The notes below the pieces were generated by a model. It ran no database searches, was not told where the DNA came from, and worked only from the letters and a program-made list of their open reading frames with translations. Positions 26,333 through 32,975 of a DNA stretch of 64,000 nucleotides are shown here, in pieces. Made by a program: the position numbers and the translations under genes. The number at the start of each line of letters is the position of its first letter. Position 1 is the stretch's first letter. The DNA is from Acidobacterium sp. (GTDB taxonomy: Bacteria > Acidobacteriota > Terriglobia > Terriglobales > Acidobacteriaceae), in the NCBI GenBank assembly GCA_003166955.1, contig PMUI01000019.1, forward strand, positions 62,001 through 126,000, in the 5' to 3' direction.

Positions 26333-27484
26333 TCACACAGCATGCGCAGCGGCCGATGCATGGCAGCGATATATCTCCGCGTCGATCCCGGTTGTGGCGC
26401 GGTATGTATCGTGCAGGCGCGCCACGAAGTCCTCGGCCAGCTCGGCGTGCACCAGATTAACAGTGCACCCCCCGAATCCGCCTCCCGTCAGCCGCGCGCC
26501 GATCAGGCCGGGCAACTGCTGCGCCGCCTCCACCATCGCGTCGGCCTCCTCGCAGCTCGCCTCGAAGTCGTCGCGATAGCTGGCGTGGGCTGCGGCCATC
26601 AGGTCGCCGAGCCTCTTCAGGTTTCCCGCGGCCAGCGCATCGGCGGCAGCCACGGTGCGCAGATTCTCGGTGATGATGTGGCGGCAGCGGCGCAGCACAT
26701 TGTCTGGCATCTCGGCGCCCCATCGCTCCAGGTCCTTCGTGGTCGCGTCGCGCAGCAGCTTGATCTCAGGGCGATGGCTGCGAAGGATTTCCGTTCCTTC
26801 CTCGACCTCGCCGCGGCGAATGCCATACTCACCCCCGGCGATGGCGTGTTTCACCATGGTGTTGGCGATGACGAGGCTGATGTTTACCGGGATGGGGGCG
26901 AGACGGTATTCCAGTGACCGGCAGTCGAGCAGCAGCGCGTGGTTCTCCGCGCCGCGACAGGCGATGAACTGATCCATGATGCCGCAGGATGCGCCGACGT
27001 AGACGTTCTCGGCGCGCTGGCAGAGCTTCGCGATTGCCTCGCGTTCGGGATTCGCCCCAGCCAGGCTCAGCGCGGCCAGCGCCGTAGCCACTTCGATCGA
27101 GGCCGAGGAGCTGAGCCCTGCGCCGAGCGGGACGTCGCCCTGCACCGTGAGGCTGAAGGGTGGCACGGCAAATCCCGCCTCGCGGAGAATCTTGACCACG
27201 CCGAGGGGATAGCCGGACCAGTGACCGCCGCCATTCTTCGGCAGGCCTTCGAGCTGGTGGCTCACCTGCTCGTTGAAATTCTCCGACCAGATCACAACCC
27301 GCCCATCGCTGCGCGGGGTGATAGCCGCGAGTGTGCCAAAGTCAATGGCGGCGGGCATGACGAATCCGCCGGCATAGTCGGTGTGCTCGCCGATGAGGTT
27401 CACACGCCCCGGAGCAAGGAAGACCGCGGGCTCGGCCCCGAACCGCTCCGCGTGTTTTTTTGTAATACCGTTTACATCGAGCAT
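26333..27484 (-). CDS. galK: Galactokinase
   Basis: Phosphorylates galactose at C1 with ATP (GHMP kinase fold). The 383 residues contain APGRVNLIGEHTDYAGGFVMPAAID (substrate motif, residues about 24-48), the ATP loop VPLGAGLSSSASIEVA and the C-terminal GGGFGGCTVNLV. The ATG at 27484 has GGAGAAGG 8 bp upstream and gives the family length; a start at 27583 would add 33 residues of non-family sequence. galT and galE are not adjacent. Confidence 0.96.
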   Translation of the reverse strand: MLDVNGITKKHAERFGAEPAVFLAPGRVNLIGEHTDYAGGFVMPAAIDFGTLAAITPRSDGRVVIWSENFNEQVSHQLEGLPKNGGGHWSGYPLGVVKILREAGFAVPPFSLTVQGDVPLGAGLSSSASIEVATALAALSLAGANPEREAIAKLCQRAENVYVGASCGIMDQFIACRGAENHALLLDCRSLEYRLAPIPVNISLVIANTMVKHAIAGGEYGIRRGEVEEGTEILRSHRPEIKLLRDATTKDLERWGAEMPDNVLRRCRHIITENLRTVAAADALAAGNLKRLGDLMAAAHASYRDDFEASCEEADAMVEAAQQLPGLIGARLTGGGFGGCTVNLVHAELAEDFVARLHDTYRATTGIDAEIYRCHASAAAHAV

Positions 27485-27583
27485 GCAGGACCCTTCTCCA
27501 GGAAAAACCGAAAACCAAAAGATTTCGCTACAGTAACAATAGATGCGCGTCGCAAGTGCACATCGGCCAAAGGTTGGATTCAC

Positions 27584-29011
27584 TCACAAGGCCTGCCGCA
27601 GGCGCTTGCCGATTTCGTCCACCCACGCCAGATGCTCGGGCTTCATCAGCACCGACCGCAGGCAGGTGACGGTGCTCGGTTGATGTTCGCTGAGCCAGCC
27701 CGCTTCCGGAAATATGCGTGGGGGCATCTGCGCCAGCGCCAGGTGCAGGTCGAGCTTCGCCGCTCGATCGAATACCTCCTGCGCCCGTCGTGAAGACTCG
27801 GCCGGAGTGGCGGCACGCATCGCCCAAACCACGATGTCGAGGTCAGGCGCCGGCCCCGGTACAAACGATGCGTCCGTTGCGACGATGCTGTGCAGCCGCA
27901 GAGCCGCCTCGCGGCACGTCTCGAGGCCTTTCGCGAATTCGCCTCCACGCACCAGCGGCAGCAGCCGCTGCGTTGTCCAAAGAGCGACAGCAGAGGCCCC
28001 GGCCCGCGAGCACTCGAGGCTGATTTCCCCAAGGTGCAGCGAGCCCTCGGCAAACAGCTCGGCGGCGAACGACCCAACCGCACAACTGGCCCCAGCCTGC
28101 GGCGCGCTGCCGTGAATGTGCAGTTCCTGCGAGGTGAAATACGTGCACGGCGAGTCATGTTTGTACCACCGCCCCATCGCCGGATCGCGAAACAGAACGC
28201 ACCCGCAGCCGTAAGGTTGCAGGCCATGCTTGTGCGGATCGACGACGATGGAATCCGCCTCAGTAATGCGTTCGAAGGCGCGCGCCGCATCGTTGCCCAG
28301 GTTCGAAGCGAGCCGGAAATACCCGCCGTACGCCGCGTCCACATGCAGCCGGAAGCGATATTTCTCCCGCAAGGCCAGAATCGCGGGCAGCGGATCGACT
28401 GCACCCGCCCCCGTCGTCCCCAGCGTCGCGACGACCGTTCCCACCTCGCCCGAAGCCAGCGCCGCCTCCAGATGCTCAGGGTCCATCCGTCCACGGTCAT
28501 CGCAGGCAATTGACGCAAACGGGAGCCGCAGTACCGCGGTGATTCTCTCGTGCGTGTAGTGCGCCTGCTCCGACGCCACAATCTTCTTCCCCGGCATCAT
28601 CTGCCCGGCAACCCACAACGCTTCAAGATTCGCGAGCGTGCCTCCGCCGGTCAGGTGCCCGATGAACTCGCTCCAGCCGAACATGGCGGCGATCTCGCGC
28701 ACCGCTTCCCACTCCATGCGCGAACTGGCGCGACCGCCGTCGAGCGCATGGTTGTTGGGGTTGAGCCACATGGCCATCGCATAGGCAGCCCGCGCCACCG
28801 GATGCGGCGGCTTGAGCATCTGCCCGGCGTACAGCGGATGGAAATAGGGGAAGTTGTCACCCATCCGGTGGGCGGCTTCAGCAAGGACCGCGGGCATGCG
28901 GGATTCGCCGGGGATCTGGGGCGTGCTGGCGGGGAGGCTGGAGAATTCGCGCTCGAGCCGATCCAGTGCCTCCGCCAGCAGGTCTGTGTCGTGCGTAACG
29001 TCCTGAGCCAT
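27584..29011 (-). CDS. PLP-dependent group II decarboxylase-like protein
   Basis: 475 residues of the pyridoxal-dependent decarboxylase family that includes aromatic amino acid, glutamate and tyrosine decarboxylases. Visible blocks are MWLNPNNHALDGGRASSRMEWEAV, GHLTGGGTLANLEALWVA, HVDAAYGGYFRLA (Asp pairing with the PLP nitrogen) and the Schiff-base lysine in VVDPHKHGLQPYGCG. The substrate cannot be fixed from sequence. The start at 29011 (MAQDVTHD) is preferred to one at 29077. It lies 99 bp upstream of galK on the same strand. Confidence 0.9.
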   Translation of the reverse strand: MAQDVTHDTDLLAEALDRLEREFSSLPASTPQIPGESRMPAVLAEAAHRMGDNFPYFHPLYAGQMLKPPHPVARAAYAMAMWLNPNNHALDGGRASSRMEWEAVREIAAMFGWSEFIGHLTGGGTLANLEALWVAGQMMPGKKIVASEQAHYTHERITAVLRLPFASIACDDRGRMDPEHLEAALASGEVGTVVATLGTTGAGAVDPLPAILALREKYRFRLHVDAAYGGYFRLASNLGNDAARAFERITEADSIVVDPHKHGLQPYGCGCVLFRDPAMGRWYKHDSPCTYFTSQELHIHGSAPQAGASCAVGSFAAELFAEGSLHLGEISLECSRAGASAVALWTTQRLLPLVRGGEFAKGLETCREAALRLHSIVATDASFVPGPAPDLDIVVWAMRAATPAESSRRAQEVFDRAAKLDLHLALAQMPPRIFPEAGWLSEHQPSTVTCLRSVLMKPEHLAWVDEIGKRLRQAL

Positions 29012-29163
29012 AGAAGGAATCAGAATACCCGCTTTGCCGCTGCGCCGCAGTGCGGCCGGGTACGCACGGCTTTGCACCGTTCACCGAGAATTCACACACC
29101 TTTTCCCGGCGCCCGGGTTGAAACAAGGCAAAGAGTTGAAGGCCAGGATAAAGGAGGCACCCC

Positions 29164-29508
29164 ATGAAAGCACCTCGGTTGATGACGCGAGTTTCTTTGA
29201 TTGTTGTGGCGATGCTGCCCCTCACCGCTCCCGCAGCGAATGCGGCCACGCTGGGCAGTCTGCTCGGCGGCCAGGCGAAGGCGCTGGTGCAGCAGGCCAA
29301 AGGCGATGCGCAGGGCATCGGCACCGTGGATCTGACGCATCCGAAGCAGATTCCCGGGCAGTTGGTCTCGAACGCGCAAACCGCGGCGCTGCAGGCGCAG
29401 CTGCAGGCGGAGGAGACAGCGCTCCAGGACGAGCAGGCCGCCGTGGCCGCCACGGAGGCGCAGATCGCGGCGTTGCAGGCAAAGCTGGGCCAGTGTTCGA
29501 ACTCATAA
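29164..29508 (+). CDS. Small exported coiled-coil protein
   Basis: 114 residues: a signal peptide (MTRVSLIVVAMLPLTAPAANAA), a short linker, and an Ala/Gln/Glu-rich amphipathic helix (residues about 75-110) predicted to be a coiled coil. A perfect AAAGGAGG ribosome site precedes the ATG. A strong terminator follows 24 bp after the stop, so it is a monocistronic unit. No family recognised; a periplasmic helical protein is all that can be said. Confidence 0.8.
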   Translation: MKAPRLMTRVSLIVVAMLPLTAPAANAATLGSLLGGQAKALVQQAKGDAQGIGTVDLTHPKQIPGQLVSNAQTAALQAQLQAEETALQDEQAAVAATEAQIAALQAKLGQCSNS

Positions 29509-29532
29509 GGCGCCGGGATCGCCGGGCTGGCA

Positions 29533-29557
29533 AGGACTCGGAAACCCGAGTCCTTTT
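29533..29557 (+). terminator. Rho-independent terminator
   Basis: Stem AGGACTCGG / CCGAGTCCT (9 bp) with a short A-rich loop followed by TTT. It ends the 29164-29508 transcript. Confidence 0.88.
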
Positions 29558-29862
29558 CTGTTGCGCGATTTGAGTGAGTTGAGCTGCCCTGATGGCGCAG
29601 AGGGCAAACTGGGCAGAGTCCGGTGGCCCCCCCGGAGCGGGTCAGGAGCCGAGCAACGCCAACTGACGCCACGCGGTTCGCGCCCCGTACCGGGCCGGGG
29701 AATTCCAGCCGGTGCCCAGGGGCGATCTGATACAATAGATTAGCGTTAGAACCGAACCGGGCAAGCGCAGTCTTTCGCCTCGCCCAACAAAGCAGGATCA
29801 GCAGGTCTGCCAGTTCGCTCCGATTCACTCCAGCGCAATTCAATTCAGGACATAGCAACAAA
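29558..29862. other. 305-bp region upstream of the cold-shock gene: structured GC-rich segment, promoter and long leader
   Basis: No open reading frame of note. Bases 29581-29700 are very GC-rich with several complementary segments (CTGCCC with GGGCAG; GTCAG with CTGAC) and could encode a small RNA or be terminator debris. The segment from 29740 to 29862 is a roughly 120-nt 5' leader for the cold-shock gene if the -10 box at 29731 is used; long leaders are common for csp messages. Confidence 0.4.
29728..29736 (+). promoter_or_regulatory. Extended -10 promoter of the csp gene
   Basis: TGATACAAT is an extended -10 motif (TGN plus TACAAT). Transcription would start near 29743. No strong -35 hexamer is visible, which is acceptable for an extended -10 promoter. 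Confidence 0.6.
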
Positions 29863-30063
29863 ATGGAACAAGGTACTGTGAAGTGGTTTAACGACGCGAA
29901 GGGCTACGGCTTTATCTCGCGCCAGAACGGCGAGGATGTCTTCGTGCACTACTCTGCCATTTCCGCTAATGGCTTCAAGAGTCTGCAGGAAGGTCAGGCC
30001 GTGCAATTCAACGTCGTCAAGGGGCCCAAGGGCTGGCAGGCAGCTGACGTACAGCCTCTGTAA
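29863..30063 (+). CDS. Cold-shock domain protein (CspA family)
   Basis: 66-residue single OB-fold RNA/ssDNA chaperone. It has RNP1 (KGYGFI) and RNP2 (VFVHY) in [17 protein letters not shown] and [11 protein letters not shown]. It is monocistronic, with its own extended -10 promoter, a long leader and a strong terminator, as expected for a post-transcriptionally regulated csp gene. Confidence 0.97.
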   Translation: MEQGTVKWFNDAKGYGFISRQNGEDVFVHYSAISANGFKSLQEGQAVQFNVVKGPKGWQAADVQPL

Positions 30064-30093
30064 GACGCAAACAAATTCAGAAGGTCGACAAGG

Positions 30094-30123
30094 ATAAAGG
30101 GCGAGCCTCGGCTCGCCCTTTAT
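30094..30123 (+). terminator. Strong rho-independent terminator after csp
   Basis: A perfect 13-bp stem (ATAAAGGGCGAGC with its complement) around a CTCG loop, with a T-rich 3' side. Because the stem carries A and T runs on both arms it can also work for the convergent gene at 30161. Confidence 0.93.
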
Positions 30124-30160
30124 CTATCTCGGCTAACCGCTACCAGCTTCCAGCTTCAGG

Positions 30161-30619
30161 CTACTTCACCTCGCCGCCCGTCCAAACCTGCTCCACAATC
30201 AACCACACCGCATTCCCATTCGGCGCCTTCATCCGCCGATACACCGTCAGATAATCCCCCGCCATGCTTTGCGTCTTCCCCGTGGCTCGATTCAGCAGCG
30301 TCTCCTTGTACGTCCCGGAGTCGTACGCCAGATCCCCCGAAATCTCGACTCGTTGCGAAGTGAACGCCAGGTCGCTGTCAAAGGTCTTCGTGATGGTCGT
30401 GAAGAGCTGCCGCAGCGCCCCCATCCCGTGCGTGCGCCCGGTATCGCTGATGAAGTCCGCATCCGGCGCGTACTGGGCTAGCGAGTCCTCGACGAACTTC
30501 CCGTGCAGATCCTTCGCCCACTGATCGCGCAGGGCGGCAAATGGATCATGATCGGTTGCGGGCGACGGCGTGGCCGCCGGAGCCTGCAGGGCGAGAAGCA
30601 GGAGCAGGGCGAAATGCAT
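30161..30619 (-). CDS. Exported SnoaL-like/DUF4440 protein
   Basis: 152 residues starting with a short signal peptide (MHFALLLLLALQAPAATPSPA), then a cystatin/NTF2-like alpha-beta domain: FAALRDQWAKDLHGKFVEDSLAQYAPDADFISDTG, GALRQLFTTI, DLAYDSGTYKET and AVWLIVEQVWTGG. The order of elements fits DUF4440/SnoaL-like proteins, whose functions are diverse. The ATG at 30619 is set by the signal peptide; the frame is open upstream to 30772 but that stretch overlaps the duplicated DUF202 promoter region. Confidence 0.8.
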   Translation of the reverse strand: MHFALLLLLALQAPAATPSPATDHDPFAALRDQWAKDLHGKFVEDSLAQYAPDADFISDTGRTHGMGALRQLFTTITKTFDSDLAFTSQRVEISGDLAYDSGTYKETLLNRATGKTQSMAGDYLTVYRRMKAPNGNAVWLIVEQVWTGGEVK

Positions 30620-30663
30620 GGCCGCCTCAGAACATCGCAGATGCCGGCAGAAAGTCAAGCCTG

Positions 30664-30691
30664 AGCCCCTGGCCGCTACAATCGCGCCATG
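30664..30691 (+). repeat. 28-bp exact repeat, copy A (DUF202 promoter and start codon)
   Basis: Identical to 31952-31979. It contains a TACAAT -10 box 6 bp before an ATG. In copy B this ATG is the start of the DUF202 gene; here it opens a decayed reading frame. Confidence 0.9.
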
Positions 30692-30780
30692 CCGACTCGA
30701 TGCTCCCCGGACTTGCCTGGCGCGGAGCGAGCCTTTCTTACCGGGATGAGAACTGTCCTGGACCTGATGCACGGATATGC
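30689..30780 (+). pseudogene. Decayed 5' fragment of a DUF202 gene
   Basis: From the ATG at 30689 the frame reads AERAFLTGMRTVLDLMHGYAV, which lines up with AERTFLAWIRTGLGLMGVGFA of the intact DUF202 protein at 31977. The DNA is also similar with small indels. After about 90 bp the similarity ends, near the promoter region of the methyltransferase gene. It is a truncated, diverged duplicate that keeps the parental promoter. Confidence 0.72.
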
Positions 30781-30833
30781 AGTCTATCCACTCGATTCGG
30801 CTAGTATGGCTTCAGGAGACAGGGGAGCCATTC

Positions 30834-31913
30834 ATGGGCCAGTGGGATACTGGCCCGGCAGGATCGCATCAATTCCGGCATCCTCCCACCTGGAGAGGCC
30901 TCCACCAGCCCGATCCTGAACCGGCACCCGAGGGTTTTGCATTGCGCCAATGGATCAAACGCCATCTTCCGTCGAGCCTGGTTGGGTTGATCGTCGGTAC
31001 ACGGGTGCTGCTCCGCCGCTCGTTCATATTGGCAACCCACAAGGTGCTCGGTCTGGCCGGGCTTAATATCGTCAGGCGCGGGGATTACTACTCGACTCTG
31101 CCGCGGCTGGACGAGTTGGCGCGAAATAAGGATCGGTGGAATAAGCCAAGCGCACTTGCTGGTATCCGGTACGATCCCGAGTCGATGCGGTCGCTGCTCT
31201 TCGAGCTCCACAGTCGGTGGAACGACGATTTCGAGCGCACCGCGGGCGAATACGCCGCCAATCAGCAACGCGGCTTCGGGCCGGGCTATCCAAAGTTCGA
31301 CGCTCGGATTCTGTATTACCTGCTGAGAGAATGGAAGCCTCGCCGCTACCTCGAGATCGGCTCGGGCCTGTCGACGTTTTATGCCTCTCTGGCGGCAGGC
31401 AAAAATGCGGAAAACGGAAGCACGCTTCGCATGACATGCGTTGAGCCGTTTCCCTATGGCGCGTTGCGCACCATTCCCAACATTGAGATCAGGCAGGACT
31501 TCGCGCAAAACGTACCGCTGACGGAATTCGAGACGCTCGAGGCGGGCGACGTGCTCTTTATCGATTCCTCGCACGCGCTGAAGATCGACAGCGATGTCTC
31601 CTGGTTGCTTCTCGAGGTATTGCCGCGCCTGAAATCCGGCGTCTACGTGCATATTCACGATATTCCGTTTCCTTACAATGTCCCCTTTCCTGCAAGTAAG
31701 TGGATTTTTGGGGACAGATGGCCCGTGTATTGGAACGAAGCGATGGCTGTACAGGCATTCCTCGCATTCAATTCGGCGTACGAGATCGTTTTGTCTGCAC
31801 CCATGCTGCGGCACCTGGACGAAAGCGGCCTTCAATCGAGGTTCAGTGACTATGTGCCCCTCGATCGCGAAGAGGATCCCTTTTCCGCGCTTTGGATTCG
31901 CAGGATCAGCTGA
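30834..31913 (+). CDS. Class I SAM-dependent methyltransferase
   Basis: 359 residues from the ATG at 30834, which has AGGGGAG 7 bp upstream. The SAM motif I is RRYLEIGSGLSTFYASLAAGK near residue 175; GDVLFIDSSHALKIDSDVSWLLLEVLPRLKSGVYVHIHDI carries the acidic motif and resembles the Methyltransf_24 group. The substrate is unknown. It sits exactly between the decayed DUF202 fragment and a stub of the yraN start, inside what looks like one half of a tandem duplication, so it was probably inserted there. Confidence 0.83.
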   Translation: MGQWDTGPAGSHQFRHPPTWRGLHQPDPEPAPEGFALRQWIKRHLPSSLVGLIVGTRVLLRRSFILATHKVLGLAGLNIVRRGDYYSTLPRLDELARNKDRWNKPSALAGIRYDPESMRSLLFELHSRWNDDFERTAGEYAANQQRGFGPGYPKFDARILYYLLREWKPRRYLEIGSGLSTFYASLAAGKNAENGSTLRMTCVEPFPYGALRTIPNIEIRQDFAQNVPLTEFETLEAGDVLFIDSSHALKIDSDVSWLLLEVLPRLKSGVYVHIHDIPFPYNVPFPASKWIFGDRWPVYWNEAMAVQAFLAFNSAYEIVLSAPMLRHLDESGLQSRFSDYVPLDREEDPFSALWIRRIS

Positions 31914-31926
31914 TCCTCGACAGATG

Positions 31927-31950
31927 GATGGAGTCGGCGGTCAACGCGAT
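31927..31950 (+). pseudogene. Stub of a yraN gene start
   Basis: Bases 31927-31947 are identical to 32478-32498, which encode MESAVNA near the start of YraN. Here the frame stops being YraN after eight codons and runs straight into the repeated DUF202 promoter. It is the junction expected from a tandem duplication. Confidence 0.65.
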
Positions 31951-31951
31951 T

Positions 31952-31979
31952 AGCCCCTGGCCGCTACAATCGCGCCATG
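31952..31979 (+). repeat. 28-bp exact repeat, copy B (active DUF202 promoter)
   Basis: Identical to 30664-30691. TACAAT at 31965-31970 lies 6 bp before the DUF202 ATG, suggesting a leaderless transcript. Confidence 0.9.
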
Positions 31980-32348
31980 GCGAACGAACTCCAGGATCCC
32001 CGAACTTACTTCGCCGCGGAGCGCACGTTTCTTGCGTGGATAAGAACCGGCCTGGGCCTGATGGGCGTCGGGTTTGCGCTGGCCAGGTTCGGGCTCTTCC
32101 TGCGCGAGTTTCGATCCAATCAGCCTGCGAGCCCGCACTCCACCGGCCTTTCCGTCTATTCCGGAGCGGGGCTCGTCGCGCTCGGCGTCATCGTCAATGT
32201 CTCGGCGGTCGTCGGGCATATTCGGACCGTGAGAGAGCTGCGCAGCGGGGCGTGGACCCCGGGGATCGCGCGCAACGCCGTGATCCTCGCATTGCTCCTG
32301 GCCCTGGCTGGAGCGGCTGTTGGAGTTTATCTTTTGCTTCTGCGCTGA
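31977..32348 (+). CDS. DUF202 (YidH-like) membrane protein
   Basis: 123 residues with the DUF202 start YFAAERTFLAWIRTGLGLMGVGFALARFGLFL and three membrane spans (also GAGLVALGVIVNVSAVVG and NAVILALLLALAGAAVGVYLLLL). Function unknown in all members. It lacks a Shine-Dalgarno site but has a -10 box directly upstream. yraN follows 103 bp downstream. Confidence 0.9.
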   Translation: MANELQDPRTYFAAERTFLAWIRTGLGLMGVGFALARFGLFLREFRSNQPASPHSTGLSVYSGAGLVALGVIVNVSAVVGHIRTVRELRSGAWTPGIARNAVILALLLALAGAAVGVYLLLLR

Positions 32349-32451
32349 GCCGGTGTGGCGAATCTCCGGGTTTCGTGCAGCAAAACTTTGGTGACTCCGG
32401 CATGACCGACGTGCATTGCTTCAAGCCTCCGCGCGTCCCAAAATAGCCCCA

Positions 32452-32916
32452 ATGTTTCTGCGATTACGCGTCAATTTGATGGAGTCGGCGGTCAACGCTA
32501 TCGAGCGGGTCGCCGCGCGGCGAACGCCGGAGCGCGCCGAGCATCTCGAGACAGGGCTGCTCGGCGAGCGGGCAGCGTTTTTCTGGCTGATGCGGCGCGG
32601 CTACGTGGTCGTCGCCCGTGCGTGGCACTCCTCGCGGGCGCCCGGCGACCTCGACATCATTGCGTGGAAGGGAAACACCCTGTGCTTTGTCGAGGTGAAG
32701 ACGAGAACGACACGGGACGTCGCCCCTGCGCATCTCGCGGTCGACTACCGCAAGCGCCGGGTGCTCCGCCGGCTGGCGCGGCATTACATACGGCAACTTC
32801 CACCTGGCGAGATCGAGATGCGCTTCGACATCCTGTCGATCTACTTCGACCGGGACAAGCCGCCGGACTTCGAACACTTCCCCGGCGCCTTCGGCTGGGT
32901 CGAAGCCGAGCGCTGA
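32452..32916 (+). CDS. yraN: YraN family protein (UPF0102), PD-(D/E)xK nuclease fold
   Basis: 154 residues from the ATG at 32452; an ATG at 32479 (MESAVNAIERV) is an alternative and coincides with the 21-bp repeat. The family core is TGLLGERAAFFWLMRRGYVVVARAW then PGDLDIIAWKGNTLCFVEVKTRT, with the nuclease-fold Asp and E-x-K residues. Function is not established; the fold is shared with Holliday-junction resolvases. The FDILSIYF motif near the C-terminus is also conserved. Confidence 0.92.
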   Translation: MFLRLRVNLMESAVNAIERVAARRTPERAEHLETGLLGERAAFFWLMRRGYVVVARAWHSSRAPGDLDIIAWKGNTLCFVEVKTRTTRDVAPAHLAVDYRKRRVLRRLARHYIRQLPPGEIEMRFDILSIYFDRDKPPDFEHFPGAFGWVEAER

Positions 32917-32975
32917 GGCGCCAGCATGGCGTTGTCCTGCGCTCGCGCCGGTTCCCAACCTGTCCAGCACGCGGA

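Noticed and set aside
29635-29700. Signal recognition particle RNA-like segment (GGTCAGG)
   Set aside because: The GTCAGG hexamer is present but the conserved apical GGAAGGAAGCAGCC loop is not, so the similarity is superficial.
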